64,000 nt of DNA from Saprospiraceae bacterium (GCA_016719615.1 JADJYQ010000001.1:532501-596500); one strand, 5' to 3'; numbered from the stretch's first letter, positions 27,273 to 37,201 are shown. A program made the numbers and translations. The notes: generated by a model not told the origin, from the letters alone.

Positions 27273-30200
27273 TTCAATAATGTTATATCTCCTTTTAAGA
27301 TCCATTTCGTTCCATTGATCAATTCCACTTCTGCCCAATAAACATAAACGCCCGGCAAACATTTTTCATTTTTTGCAGTGCCATTCCAACCAGTTATTGC
27401 ATTATTTGGTTTTTGCTGTGCGGATACAAACACTTTATTGCCCCATCGGTCAAATATTTCCAAAATATTTATAGCCGTGATATCCGGATCAGAACTGATG
27501 AGATAAAACCAATCATTGATCTGGTCTCCGTTTGGACTAAAAACATTGGGAGCCCATACTTTTGGGGTTTCAATTTTAACGAGAATCCTTTTAGTGATCG
27601 TGCATCCATTTGTATCAGTTACGGTGACTTCATATTCTAAATCACCGGGAGGAGTGGCAATAGGATCTTCGCAATTGGTGCAACTTAAAAAAGTTTTAGG
27701 TGTCCAATCGATGTTCTTCACAAGATTGGGATCTGAAGTAATATTTAGATCAAGTGTTCCACCTTTACCGAGTCTCAGCGAAATTTCTGGTTGAATATTC
27801 GCATCAACAATAGGTATTTGTAAGATCTCAAACGATTTTTCAAAACGACAATCTGCGCTGTCTTTGATGTATAAAGTATAAACTCCGGCAGGCAGTGAAG
27901 TAAAAAGAGATTGCGATGAAAACAAATTGGGATCATTTATAGCAAATAATAAACCTTCATGCCCACCAATGACCTTTGCAATGTTCATTGAGCCAAAAGA
28001 ATTTCCGCAGACCGGATGATCTTGCGCGAGCAACACATCCCGAATGATGAGACTATCTTCAAAAACAGTTTGCAGTTTGAGTGTTTGACAACCATTTTTA
28101 GGATTGGTTGCGATAAATTGAAAAACGCCGCCTTTATTCGTTTTATAAATCAACTGATTGCTGAGCGTAATATTGTTGAGATCAGTCCATCTGTAATTTG
28201 TGAATGCAGGATTCACTTGTGCACTTAAATTTGCTTCAATACGTTTACAGTTGATGCTATCTGCGCTTAAGACTACGACCGGATGTATGGTATCTATGGG
28301 TATTAAAATATTTTGAACAGACTTACAACCGTTAGGAGCTGTAATCGAAGCGGTATATAAACCAGGAATAAGAATTTGCAAACTATCCAAAGTACTCATA
28401 AAATTCGAGGGGCCATTCCAGTTTAAGCTGATTCCCGGAGTCAGACTTTTAGCTACAAGAGGAACTCTTGGCTGAAGACAAGTAATGGTATCACCTGATA
28501 AATTCAGATCCGGAGCCAGGGTATCCACTTTAACAAAAGTTGCAATTTGATTTGTACAAAAATTACTGCCGGTCACTTGAAAATTATAATTACCTCCTAA
28601 TTTTGTTTGAAAAGAATTTCCTGGCTGGTTTTGTCCGAGGGGTCCCGTCCAGATTCCCAAAAGGTTTGAAGGTGTTGTGTTTGCTGTTAATATGGCATCC
28701 GGATGTGAACAAGTTATGGAATCTCCGGTGTATTGGATGGCAGGTCTTAAGGTATCTTGGAGGATATTAAAAGTAAGCATGCTAATGCACTGATTTGGCG
28801 TTGTTAGCTGTACTGTGTAATTTCCACCATTTGAAATTTTAGGATTTAACATCTTACTGGTGAATCCATTCGGGCCTGACCAACTTATATCTGCCGGAGT
28901 AAGACTTGATTGTAGGGAAGCTGTCCATTCTGTGATCAGGCAGTTAAGTGTGTCAGGATCTATTTGCAATAGGGCTTTGGCAGTATCTTCAAAAACCAAA
29001 ATCGTTACTTCCGATTTACAACCTTCCAGACTTTCAACTTGTAGCCTATAGGCTCCTCCGGTGTTGATGGAGAGAATGGAGTCTGTTGAATTCAAGCCAT
29101 TAGGGCCGGACCATGTGTAGAGCAGGCTGTCTCTGTTGGTTTTTCCATGTAAAAGCGCATTTCGCTTCAAACAATTTAAGGTATCCGGTTCCAGATAGAT
29201 TTCCGGTTTTCGAATATCCTGGTATATGGTAAGGCTTATGGAATCACTGCAACCGTTGATGTTGGTAACATGGAGTTTATAATTGCCGGATAAGCTGGTG
29301 TAGGGATTTTTCTGAATGGTTTGAAATCCGTTGGGACCTGTCCATAAAAATGCGGCATCTGTTTTATCAGCGCTTGCTAAAAGTTGTACACTGTCTTTTT
29401 TGCAATTTAAAGTATCGCTTGAATAATTAATAATAGGTTTTATGGTGTCGATTTCAATCAGAATCTGTGCAGTAGACATACAACCGTTAGCCAATGAAGC
29501 CAAGACCTGATATATGCCTGGAATTTGTATTTCAGGTTGTTGCGTCGTATCTATAAAACTGCCCGGTCCTGTCCAAAAATATCTAGATGAGCTAACATCC
29601 GTTAGTTGAAGTTTTATTTTTTGTTTGTTACAGTTTAAAGTATCATTCCGAACAGTTAATAAGGGATGCAGGGTATCAATGCCTATGAATATATCTTGAA
29701 TTCGCTGACATCCATTTTCAGAAATCGCCCTTACGCGATACATGCCTGGAATGCTTACATCTAAACTATCCTGAAATATATCCATACCAGCCGGATCTTG
29801 CCAACTTATATCAGTATTTGGATCTGTATTTCCTGAAATCAGTCTCACTTCAGTTTTTATACAATTTAAGGTATCGTTGATGGGTGAGATGACGGGATGA
29901 ATCGTGTCAACCGGGACCGTAATATTTATCGAATCCGAACAACCGTTAGTTCCCACAGCATAAAACGTATAAATTCCAGGATTAGGGGTACTTATCGTGA
30001 ATGTATCCTTTATGGTAAAATTTTGTGCACTGTGCCAACCGAAAGATGCAGGGTTTATATTGGCGTTAACGCTAACGAGTGCTGAATCGTTTTTGCAGGT
30101 GATGGTATCTGAAGTGTATTGAAATTGTGGCTTGTTCAAATCTTTGCTGATCAAAACACTGTCGGTTTTAATACATCCGGAGGGAGTCACTACATTTAAA

Positions 30201-30658
30201 ATGAACCAACCGCTGTCTATCGTTTGAAAGCTATCTGCCTTAATATAAAATTGATTGGGACCCGTCCACTCAAAAGAGGAACCAGGTACAGAAGAAGATC
30301 CGATGAGGTCCGCGGTATCGGTTTGGCAATTTATTGGATTGGAACGAATACTTATTTTAGGATTGTCAATGCGCTCAAATACTTCGATGGAATCAATGGT
30401 TTTACAGTTGTATTCATCTGTAATGGTAAGGGTGTACTTTCCCCCGCTGGTTACAACAATAGATGGATCTGTACTTGAGAAGCCGTTAGGACCATCCCAT
30501 TCATATTCAAGAGGAAAAACTTTGCTCCTGCTGTTGATGGATGCAGCTTGAACATTACAACCTATCGTATCTTTTACAATGAGTTGCAGATCCGGGGTTT
30601 GATATTTCCTAAAACGGTGACGAATTCTGTTTTGCAGCAATTGGGTAATGGGGAACAA
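27269..30658 (-). CDS. giant repeat adhesin, main C-terminal part (frameshifted from 30574-31665)
   Basis: About 1110 informative residues without any signal peptide at the start. The first 20 residues are out of frame; from PDLQLIVKDTIGCNV onward the protein continues what the upstream frame begins. It holds about ten Cys-containing Ig/PKD-like units (DTLNC..., WTGPNGF..., NGC), one SprB-like repeat (HPVCGNSFGSMNIAKVIGG) and a CHU_C type B tail (VWAPNVFSPNGDQINDWFYL ... GVYVYWAEVEL). Joined with its N-terminal part it would give about 1490 residues, nearly the size of the neighbouring paralogue. The break lies in a G4 run (C4 on the coding strand) at 30594-30597. Confidence 0.8.
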   Translation of the reverse strand: MFPITQLLQNRIRHRFRKYQTPDLQLIVKDTIGCNVQAASINSRSKVFPLEYEWDGPNGFSSTDPSIVVTSGGKYTLTITDEYNCKTIDSIEVFERIDNPKISIRSNPINCQTDTADLIGSSSVPGSSFEWTGPNQFYIKADSFQTIDSGWFILNVVTPSGCIKTDSVLISKDLNKPQFQYTSDTITCKNDSALVSVNANINPASFGWHSAQNFTIKDTFTISTPNPGIYTFYAVGTNGCSDSINITVPVDTIHPVISPINDTLNCIKTEVRLISGNTDPNTDISWQDPAGMDIFQDSLDVSIPGMYRVRAISENGCQRIQDIFIGIDTLHPLLTVRNDTLNCNKQKIKLQLTDVSSSRYFWTGPGSFIDTTQQPEIQIPGIYQVLASLANGCMSTAQILIEIDTIKPIINYSSDTLNCKKDSVQLLASADKTDAAFLWTGPNGFQTIQKNPYTSLSGNYKLHVTNINGCSDSISLTIYQDIRKPEIYLEPDTLNCLKRNALLHGKTNRDSLLYTWSGPNGLNSTDSILSINTGGAYRLQVESLEGCKSEVTILVFEDTAKALLQIDPDTLNCLITEWTASLQSSLTPADISWSGPNGFTSKMLNPKISNGGNYTVQLTTPNQCISMLTFNILQDTLRPAIQYTGDSITCSHPDAILTANTTPSNLLGIWTGPLGQNQPGNSFQTKLGGNYNFQVTGSNFCTNQIATFVKVDTLAPDLNLSGDTITCLQPRVPLVAKSLTPGISLNWNGPSNFMSTLDSLQILIPGLYTASITAPNGCKSVQNILIPIDTIHPVVVLSADSINCKRIEANLSAQVNPAFTNYRWTDLNNITLSNQLIYKTNKGGVFQFIATNPKNGCQTLKLQTVFEDSLIIRDVLLAQDHPVCGNSFGSMNIAKVIGGHEGLLFAINDPNLFSSQSLFTSLPAGVYTLYIKDSADCRFEKSFEILQIPIVDANIQPEISLRLGKGGTLDLNITSDPNLVKNIDWTPKTFLSCTNCEDPIATPPGDLEYEVTVTDTNGCTITKRILVKIETPKVWAPNVFSPNGDQINDWFYLISSDPDITAINILEIFDRWGNKVFVSAQQKPNNAITGWNGTAKNEKCLPGVYVYWAEVELINGTKWILKGDITLLK

Positions 30659-31665
30659 ATGGTAAGATAATATGTACCCGGGCCTTCTATGGTAGGGCTC
30701 AGGGTAGTTCCACCTGAAATAATTTTTCCATCAGAAGTTGTCCATTGATATTTCCATCCTGTGCCGGAAGAAGATGCACTTGCATCGAGTTTGAATCTGG
30801 GTTGGTCACAAGTCATCAGCTCAGGATTTTCAATCGCTATGATGATTTCTTCGACCTCGATTTTCATCGTGTCTTTGATCTCGCAAATTTTTCGGAATGT
30901 TATATCGTCGATTGCAAAATCATTTCCACCGGTGGCGGTATTCAAATTGACAATGCAAATTTCTGCTGTGGTATTTGAGCCTGAGTTCCATGTGGTTTGA
31001 AATTGTTCCCACGAACAATTGACACCGCTGGAATTAAAAATATTTCCAATATTAGTTCCATTGATGGAGAATTGAAGGATCGGAGGGGAAGCCGATACAA
31101 CGGAAGTCACCCATGCTGAAAAAATATAATCCATATCGGGCATGACGTTGATGGTTTGGCACCAAACATTTTGCAAATTTGCGGATCCGTTTAAAACCAT
31201 CATGAGTCCCGAACCACTGGTATGATCTCCGCAAGGAGCAAAACCGGTATGCCCCAATTGCGGGTTATTGATGACGCCATAAGTCCCTTCGCAGTCCAGG
31301 TATCCGGCTCCGTAACAGGAAGTCATCCCGACCATGTAATCCGTTGTGAATCCAGTATTTCCGGCTTCAAAATTTCCATTGGTAATGAGGTTGATGTTGC
31401 TAACGCCTCGGGCAGTCAAAATATATTCAATGGGTCCGGGTACCGTTGCTTTTGTTACCGGAGATCTTGGATTGCTTAAGCCTGTGGGTGGCTCCCAAAA
31501 GATTTCCTGAACGCTGCCCGTTACTTTTCCGTTGATCATGACCATATCGCCGGGATTGCAGACTTTCAAATCGGGACCCGCATCAACAGTGAAACTGCAC
31601 TGAGTACGTGCTGCGTACACATTTAATAAAATACAGATACCAATAAGGAAGTGAATAGATTTCAT
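30574..31665 (-). CDS. giant repeat adhesin, N-terminal part (frameshifted)
   Basis: The ATG at 31665 begins a good signal peptide (SIHFLIGICILLNVYAA). The frame then encodes the same modules as the start of the paralogue at 27272: VDAGPDLKVCNPGDMVMING, a GNFEAGNTGF carbohydrate-binding-like module with IDDITFRKICE, and one Ig-like unit (KYQWTTSDGKIISGG). It ends at ICNSL after VLGNIKP, exactly where the other frame would continue with PDLQLIVKDT. One extra C in the coding-strand C4 run would restore a single gene. Either the gene is inactivated or one base is missing in the assembly. Confidence 0.78.
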   Translation of the reverse strand: MKSIHFLIGICILLNVYAARTQCSFTVDAGPDLKVCNPGDMVMINGKVTGSVQEIFWEPPTGLSNPRSPVTKATVPGPIEYILTARGVSNINLITNGNFEAGNTGFTTDYMVGMTSCYGAGYLDCEGTYGVINNPQLGHTGFAPCGDHTSGSGLMMVLNGSANLQNVWCQTINVMPDMDYIFSAWVTSVVSASPPILQFSINGTNIGNIFNSSGVNCSWEQFQTTWNSGSNTTAEICIVNLNTATGGNDFAIDDITFRKICEIKDTMKIEVEEIIIAIENPELMTCDQPRFKLDASASSSGTGWKYQWTTSDGKIISGGTTLSPTIEGPGTYYLTICSPLPNCCKTEFVTVLGNIKPRICNSL

Positions 31666-31693
31666 ATTGTGGAAAGAATCAAAATTACAAAAG

Positions 31694-32026
31694 CTAGGCC
31701 AAATCCAGAGCTTTTTCGAGATTCGCGACACTGTCTTCCAAAAGGAAGTTTTCGAGGGCTCTTTTTTTGCCTGCGAGACCCATTTGTTTGCGCAAATCGG
31801 GATTCAAAATAAGTTCCTCTAGTTGGTCTGCAAAAGCCCTATAATCCGGAAAGGGAATCAGATAACCGGTATCTCCGCTTTGGATGATTTCGGGATTACT
31901 CGACAAGTCAAAAGCAATCACCGGTTTTTGTTGCATCATGGCTTCCACCAATACATAACCAAATCCTTCCCATTCTGAGCTCAAAACAAAGATGTCGATT
32001 TCACGCATAAATTTTTTGCATATCAC
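31694..32026 (-). CDS. glycosyltransferase family 4, C-terminal part (frameshifted)
   Basis: The residues from MREIDIFVLSSEWEGFGYVL onward are the C-terminal nucleotide-sugar-binding half of a GT4 enzyme, including the E(x7)E region (EGFGYVLVEAMMQQKPVIAF) and GDTGYLIPFPD. The first six residues are out-of-frame. The frame at 32001-32789 carries the N-terminal half; the joint is a T6 run (A6 on the coding strand) at 32012-32017, where one base fewer gives the continuous reading DMQKFMREIDIF. The gene is otherwise complete. Confidence 0.75.
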   Translation of the reverse strand: MICKKFMREIDIFVLSSEWEGFGYVLVEAMMQQKPVIAFDLSSNPEIIQSGDTGYLIPFPDYRAFADQLEELILNPDLRKQMGLAGKKRALENFLLEDSVANLEKALDLA

Positions 32027-32789
32027 TTACAAAACCAAGTAGCATCACCTGTTCTTCGAGTTGCATTTCAGAAATTCGTTTTTTCAAATCTTGTTCGAGC
32101 TCTCCGGCACCTGCAATTTTTATACAAAAAGGAAGTTGTCGGGCTTTTAAAATTTTTGCTATTTCGAGAAGATGTCGATGGCCTTTCTGGGCAGTGAGCC
32201 GACCTGCATTTCCGCAAATGATTTTGTTTGAATTCTCGAATTCTGTATTAAGGATATTTTGATCCGGATCGTTTTCCGGAATATTTTCAATGCCATGATA
32301 AACGATCTGAATTTTTTGTTCGATTTGTTTGTCCTTCAAATGAAGTAAAATAGTGCGTTTGGTTTCCTGAGAATTAGCAATGATGTGTGTGATTACTTTG
32401 TTAAAGAAGAATCGGTTGATGAAATTGTTTTTGATGGGAACTGCAAGTCCGCGGAGATAAACGATTTTCGAAACCCCTGCTATATAAGCTGCCATACCGG
32501 CTGCTTTCATATCCTGAGAGGAAGAAAAGATGAGCGTATCTGTTTGAGTTTGTTTGAAAAACCGGACGATGGAATAAATTTTTAGGGGATTTAAAAAATC
32601 TAATTTTTTGATCCGGAATGGATGTACCTTCAATTGAAGCGCTTCCGCTTTATCCCGAAGTGGAGATTTTGGATCTGCTACGATAAAACAATGGTGATTT
32701 TTATTTTGAAATCCTTCTGCATACTCCAGATGCAATTTTTCTCCACCGCCCCAGAATTTGTGACTGTTCCAAAAACAAATTGAATTCAT
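32001..32789 (-). CDS. glycosyltransferase family 4, N-terminal part (frameshifted)
   Basis: The first 250 residues form the N-terminal Rossmann half of a GT-B glycosyltransferase: a Gly-rich start (FWNSHKFWGGGEKLHLEYAEG), ANSQETKRTI, the VYHGIE linker and the beginning of the donor-binding half (CGNAGRLTAQKGHRHLLEIA, IAGAGELEQDL). It stops at SDMQKIYA because of the A-run length at 32012-32017. With the frame corrected the enzyme would have about 360 residues. It stands upstream of the adhesin genes and may glycosylate envelope glycans or surface proteins; the acceptor is unknown. Confidence 0.78.
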   Translation of the reverse strand: MNSICFWNSHKFWGGGEKLHLEYAEGFQNKNHHCFIVADPKSPLRDKAEALQLKVHPFRIKKLDFLNPLKIYSIVRFFKQTQTDTLIFSSSQDMKAAGMAAYIAGVSKIVYLRGLAVPIKNNFINRFFFNKVITHIIANSQETKRTILLHLKDKQIEQKIQIVYHGIENIPENDPDQNILNTEFENSNKIICGNAGRLTAQKGHRHLLEIAKILKARQLPFCIKIAGAGELEQDLKKRISEMQLEEQVMLLGFVSDMQKIYA

Positions 32790-32815
32790 ATTTTGAAATT
32801 TGTCATTTCAATTTT

Positions 32816-33619
32816 TTAAATTTTCTCAAACACCAGTGAATAAACCAAAGGCATTTTAACGGACAGATTTTGCAATCTGAATTTACCGGGTTCATCTTCA
32901 AGCATATTCGGTAAAAAAGGGCAAGGTGAATAATCGTATTCCTGAAAATCGATCAGTTTTAAACCTGCTGCAATCAGACTTGAAATGACTTCATGCAGAC
33001 TATGGTTCCAGGTCAAGGATTCCAATTCAACATTTGCATTTCGATCTGCGTAACTCCCTTTTTCAATTTCATAAATGGCTTTGGTATTGAAATAGTCGTA
33101 TATCATTTTTGAAAGGGATTCATCGTAGATCCAAACCAAAGGATGAAATTCTGCAAATACAAACCGCCCTTTCGATTTTAAGGCATTAGATATGGTTTTT
33201 GCCCAAGGCAACAAATCGGGCAACCAGGTAATGGTGCCATAGCTGGAAAACACGATATCGTATTGAAGATGATGGTCGGTTGGAAGGGCATAAACGTGAT
33301 GGCAAATGAATTGGGTGTCTTGTCCTGTTTGTTTTGCAGCTTCACGGGCGGCATCAATGGCTTTATCTGAAATGTCGAGTCCTGTTGCTTTAGCCCCCAT
33401 TCTCGATAGAGAAATAGTATCCTGGCCAAAGTGGCATTGAAGGTGTAAAATGGAAAGATCTATGATGTTTCCCAATAGATTTTTTTCAATATCGAAGAGG
33501 GTAATTTGCCCTTTTAAAAATGAAGTTTGGTTATAGAATTCAGATTGTAAATGTATTCCGACCCTTTTATTCCAGGCTATTCTATTTAGTTCCGCATAAT
33601 TTTCGGATTGGGCTGACAT
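32816..33619 (-). CDS. class I SAM-dependent methyltransferase
   Basis: The ATG at 33619 is chosen over a TTG six codons upstream; it gives 267 residues. Motif I is SILHLQCHFGQDTISLSRMG with the acidic LDIS following, and YDIVFSSYGTITWLPDL is the post-motif region. The sequence AWNKRVGIHLQSEFYNQ at the N-terminus is typical of a Bacteroidota methyltransferase family usually annotated simply as class I SAM-dependent. The substrate is unknown. It stands just upstream of the broken glycosyltransferase on the same strand. Confidence 0.78.
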   Translation of the reverse strand: MSAQSENYAELNRIAWNKRVGIHLQSEFYNQTSFLKGQITLFDIEKNLLGNIIDLSILHLQCHFGQDTISLSRMGAKATGLDISDKAIDAAREAAKQTGQDTQFICHHVYALPTDHHLQYDIVFSSYGTITWLPDLLPWAKTISNALKSKGRFVFAEFHPLVWIYDESLSKMIYDYFNTKAIYEIEKGSYADRNANVELESLTWNHSLHEVISSLIAAGLKLIDFQEYDYSPCPFLPNMLEDEPGKFRLQNLSVKMPLVYSLVFEKI

Positions 33620-33733
33620 CTCAGGAATTTTGAACAAAGATATTTCTACAATTTTGGCTAGTGGAGATTTTTATTTTAGGGGCGCTTTCCAATTCATAAA
33701 TTGCCTTATCTTGTTTGGTCATAAATCATAAAA

Positions 33734-35020
33734 ATGAACAGAAGATCCATCCTAAAAAGCATCAGCGCGATAGCACCAGTAGCGGTTTGGCAGCCATCTG
33801 CTATATTAAATGAATTGGAGAAAAACTATCAGTCCAGCGTCAGGGATTTTGAACTTTTACCTACTGAAAATTCACATGATGAGGATTTTTGGAGAGGAAT
33901 CAGAGAGGCTTATAGTTGTTCGCCAAGTATCATCAATTTCAACAATGGAGGGGTATCGCCGCAACCTAGAGTTGTACAGAATGCAGTTGAATATTACAAC
34001 CGCATGTGCAATGAAGCACCTTCCTATTATATGTGGCGAATTTTGGATCAAGGTCGTGAGCCATTGCGGGAAAAACTTGCAGGTATTGCCGGTTGTTCTG
34101 CGGAGGAACTAGCGATCAACAGAAACAGCTCCGAAGCCCTTGAAACCATTATTTTTGGATTGCGACTGAAGGCAGGTGATGAAATCGTACTTGCCAAACA
34201 GGATTATCCTAACATGATCAATGCATGGAAGCAAAGAGCACACCGGGATGGACTTGTTTTAAAATGGGTCAATTTGGAATTGCCGAGTGAGGATGATTCA
34301 TATATGGTAGATGCCTATGTCAGGCAAATCACAGATAAAACCAAGTTGTTACATCTGACACATGTCATCAATTGGAATGGGCAAGTGTTGCCTGTTAAAA
34401 AGATTGCTGCAGAAGCAAAGAAGAGAGGTATAGAAGTTATGGTTGATGGAGCGCAAAGTTTTGCGCAACTATGTTATTCTATTTCAGATTTGGGTGTCGA
34501 TTATTTTGTAACATCAATACATAAATGGTTGAGCGCACCATTTGGATCGGGTTTGTTGTATGTCAAAAAGGATAAAATAAAATCGCTGTATCCATTACTT
34601 GCAGCAGCAGATCCCGAATCTACAGATATACGCAAATTCGAAAGTCTGGGAACCCGTTCTTTTGCGATTGAGCAAGCCATTTCTCATGCAATTGATTTTT
34701 ATGAACACATTGGAGCTCAGAGAAAATTCGATAGACTTCATAGTTTGCAGAGGTATTGGTCTGACAAAGTGAAGGACCATCCAAAAATCAAATTGAATCA
34801 CCCCTTGAGTAAAACGCATAGTGGCGTAATTGGAAATTTTATTATTCAGGATAAGACGGCCGAAGAAATATCGAGCAAATTATTTGAGCATTATAAAATT
34901 CACACCGTTGCCATCAAATGGGAAAACATCCATGGTGTGCGGGTTACGCCAAATGTGTACACCACACATGCTGAATTGGATAAGTTTGTGAATGCGGTGT
35001 TGAAGATTGCAGGAGGATAG
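33734..35020 (+). CDS. class V aminotransferase-like PLP enzyme (isopenicillin-N-epimerase-like), Tat-type signal
   Basis: A 428-residue protein starting MNRRSILKSISAIAPVAVW, a twin-arginine-type signal (RRSILK), which suggests export in a folded, cofactor-loaded state. The rest is a fold-type I PLP enzyme: INFNNGGVSPQP at the start of the fold, NRNSSEALETIIFGL, the VDGAQSFAQ aspartate that contacts PLP nitrogen, and the Schiff-base lysine in SIHKWLSAPFGSG near residue 263. It belongs to the NifS/isopenicillin-N-epimerase-like group; the reaction could be desulfuration, epimerisation or transamination. It is a single-gene unit; the 240 bases after it hold nothing I can identify. Confidence 0.8.
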   Translation: MNRRSILKSISAIAPVAVWQPSAILNELEKNYQSSVRDFELLPTENSHDEDFWRGIREAYSCSPSIINFNNGGVSPQPRVVQNAVEYYNRMCNEAPSYYMWRILDQGREPLREKLAGIAGCSAEELAINRNSSEALETIIFGLRLKAGDEIVLAKQDYPNMINAWKQRAHRDGLVLKWVNLELPSEDDSYMVDAYVRQITDKTKLLHLTHVINWNGQVLPVKKIAAEAKKRGIEVMVDGAQSFAQLCYSISDLGVDYFVTSIHKWLSAPFGSGLLYVKKDKIKSLYPLLAAADPESTDIRKFESLGTRSFAIEQAISHAIDFYEHIGAQRKFDRLHSLQRYWSDKVKDHPKIKLNHPLSKTHSGVIGNFIIQDKTAEEISSKLFEHYKIHTVAIKWENIHGVRVTPNVYTTHAELDKFVNAVLKIAGG

Positions 35021-35263
35021 GGGAGTGAATTGGATATGAAAACGTAGTCGTTATTAAATCTTCATTTAATTATTATGGATGCAGAATTTGATTAAAAGTT
35101 AAAAAATTGCTTCTTATGCAGCGTATTTGTAAGATTGTTGCATCTAAGTACTTCTATGAACGTTGGCAAGTAAAGAAATCTTTTCAATCCGATCTTGCAT
35201 TCATATGAAAATATTTTCCTACTCTAGGCAACAATTTGCTCCAAATTAAAGTCATATTGGAGC

Positions 35264-35809
35264 ATGTGCGAATTGGAACTGGTAAAAAAATGCCTGCAAG
35301 GTGATCAAAAGTCTTGCAAACAACTCTACGATGAGTTTGCACCCACCATGCTGGGCATTTGCCATAGGTACTTAACGCGCACTGCCGAAGCCGAAGATGC
35401 TTTGCAGGATGGCTTTATCAAAGTTTTTCAGAATTTGAATTCCTGGAAGCAGACCGGAGCCCTAGGAGCCTGGATCCGGCGAATTATTGTTAATCCCTGC
35501 CTCACGCAACTGCATACTAAAAGCAAACTCATTGAGATAGGACCGGAAGAATTGTTTCCCGATGTATCCATTGAGCCTGAAGTGTTATATTCTTTGGATT
35601 ATGAGGCTTTTGAAAATATACTCAAATCGATGCCAGCCGGATACCGGGCTGTTTTTAATTTGGCTGTTATCGAAGGTTATTCGTATGAAGAAATATCAAA
35701 ATTATTGCAGGTCAAGGAAGTGAGTTGTCGTTCGCAATTATATAAGGCAAAGCAATTTCTCGCCAAGCGGCTCCAAACATTGTATCCTCATTTAAAATTA
35801 CCGGCATGA
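35264..35809 (+). CDS. ECF-type RNA polymerase sigma factor
   Basis: A 181-residue sigma-70 family protein of ECF size. Region 2 is at residues about 20-90 (LYDEFAPTMLGICHRYL, AEDALQDGFIKVFQNLNSWK) with the core-binding and -10 recognition helices. Region 4 is at about 120-175 (LKSMPAGYRAVFNLAVIEGY, SYEEISKLLQVKEVSCRSQL). It ends with the four-base ATGA overlap into the next gene, so that protein is made in fixed ratio and may restrain the sigma factor. The upstream 240 bases contain no recognised promoter. Confidence 0.9.
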   Translation: MCELELVKKCLQGDQKSCKQLYDEFAPTMLGICHRYLTRTAEAEDALQDGFIKVFQNLNSWKQTGALGAWIRRIIVNPCLTQLHTKSKLIEIGPEELFPDVSIEPEVLYSLDYEAFENILKSMPAGYRAVFNLAVIEGYSYEEISKLLQVKEVSCRSQLYKAKQFLAKRLQTLYPHLKLPA

Positions 35810-37137
35810 AATCAGAGTGGGTTCATTTTTTACAAAATTTGACGATGGGTCAAAAAAAGCAAGTGCCTGATCATATATGGAATGAGGTCAGTAAGCATTT
35901 ACCCCAAAAACCCCGGAGGCGAATATTGATTCCCTTGTTGTGGTTTTTAACTGGTATGCTGTTGTCTTCAGGTCTTATATATTTATGGTTGCCCAATCAA
36001 CAATTAATTAAAGGCAGTTTCGAAACGGCAAATCACAAAGCGACCCGAGTGGATCATCAATTAGATAAGAATGATCAAATCCAAGCCATTGTAATTTCAG
36101 ACCATGAAATGGAATCAACATCTTCTCCAACAAAAATTATAAATAATCATCCAACCGAAGCAATTTCAAAGAGGAAGTTGTTGCAAAAAAATGTAAATCG
36201 GACGAATAACCAGGCATTCAATTTCAATGAAGATGAAAATAATATTGAACAAATCTTTGGACAAAAGGATGGAGAGTTCACTACATTGCGGTCAAAAGAA
36301 GTTATAGAAGAAAGTTCAGATCGTACGGTTTTTCCTATAACGCCTTACTTACCAGTTCATCCGGGCTTAGTTTCCATGCCACATTCTAATTCGGAATTAC
36401 CGGAAGTCAAATTAAGTGCTGGAGGAAAAACGGATTGTTACCAATTTGGAAAGCAGCAAACGGAATGGGGCCTGGAGGTTTATACAGGCCCATCCTATAG
36501 TCCTTATCAGTTAAAAGATAAACAAGATGGATTGAGAACTTACATCGATAAGAGGAAATCTACTGAATCCATTCGTCCTGGTTTGATGGCGGGAATTCGT
36601 TTAGTTTATCAGCGACCATCGTGGGCACTTAAATTGGGATTGGAGTATCAGTTATTTTATGAACAACTCAATTACCGCAATCCTAATGAAACCAAAATCA
36701 TTTCATATTACCGCAATGGAAAATTGCTATATATAGATACACTCAACGGAGACCGGGTTGTCAAACATCATAATTATCATCATTTATTGAATGTGCCTCT
36801 TATGTTTCATTTTTCTAAAAAATGGAAGTCGGTGGAAATTGGGATACAGCCGGGAGTTGGCGTGAATATTTGGAGTTCGCATCAAGGCAGAATTCTCGAT
36901 TTGCAAAATGAACCGTCAAGCTTTGAATCAACAAATGGAGTACGTGTATTTGATAAAAAGATCATACCTTATTTATCATTCCATATACCCATAAGCGCTC
37001 CAATATCGAGTCATCTATTTTGGTTTGTTGAACCGGGTTTTCAATATTACTTAAAGCCATTTAGTACTGACGCTTATCCTTTAGAACAATCTTACCTGAG
37101 TTATCAAGTCAGATTAGGTATTCGAATGAATTTTTAA
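35806..37137 (+). CDS. inner-membrane segment plus outer-membrane-type beta-barrel protein, possible anti-sigma
   Basis: A 443-residue protein with a basic N-terminal 40 residues (cytoplasmic), one strong membrane helix (ILIPLLWFLTGMLLSSGLIYL, about 40-60), a polar, low-complexity linker of about 130 residues, and a C-terminal half that looks like a PorT/OmpW-like barrel: GLEVYTGPSYSPYQL, PGLMAGIRLVYQRPSWALKL, EIGIQPGVGVN, FEPGFQYYL-type strands and a final SYQVRLGIRMNF strand. Translational coupling to the ECF sigma gene suggests that the N-terminus binds the sigma factor. No ZAS-type zinc motif is seen, so the anti-sigma role is inference only. Confidence 0.6.
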   Translation: MKSEWVHFLQNLTMGQKKQVPDHIWNEVSKHLPQKPRRRILIPLLWFLTGMLLSSGLIYLWLPNQQLIKGSFETANHKATRVDHQLDKNDQIQAIVISDHEMESTSSPTKIINNHPTEAISKRKLLQKNVNRTNNQAFNFNEDENNIEQIFGQKDGEFTTLRSKEVIEESSDRTVFPITPYLPVHPGLVSMPHSNSELPEVKLSAGGKTDCYQFGKQQTEWGLEVYTGPSYSPYQLKDKQDGLRTYIDKRKSTESIRPGLMAGIRLVYQRPSWALKLGLEYQLFYEQLNYRNPNETKIISYYRNGKLLYIDTLNGDRVVKHHNYHHLLNVPLMFHFSKKWKSVEIGIQPGVGVNIWSSHQGRILDLQNEPSSFESTNGVRVFDKKIIPYLSFHIPISAPISSHLFWFVEPGFQYYLKPFSTDAYPLEQSYLSYQVRLGIRMNF

Positions 37138-37201
37138 TCATCAAAGAAACAAATCAATTCAATTTACAGTCATACAGATATAACATCAAAATTTTATCAT
37201 T

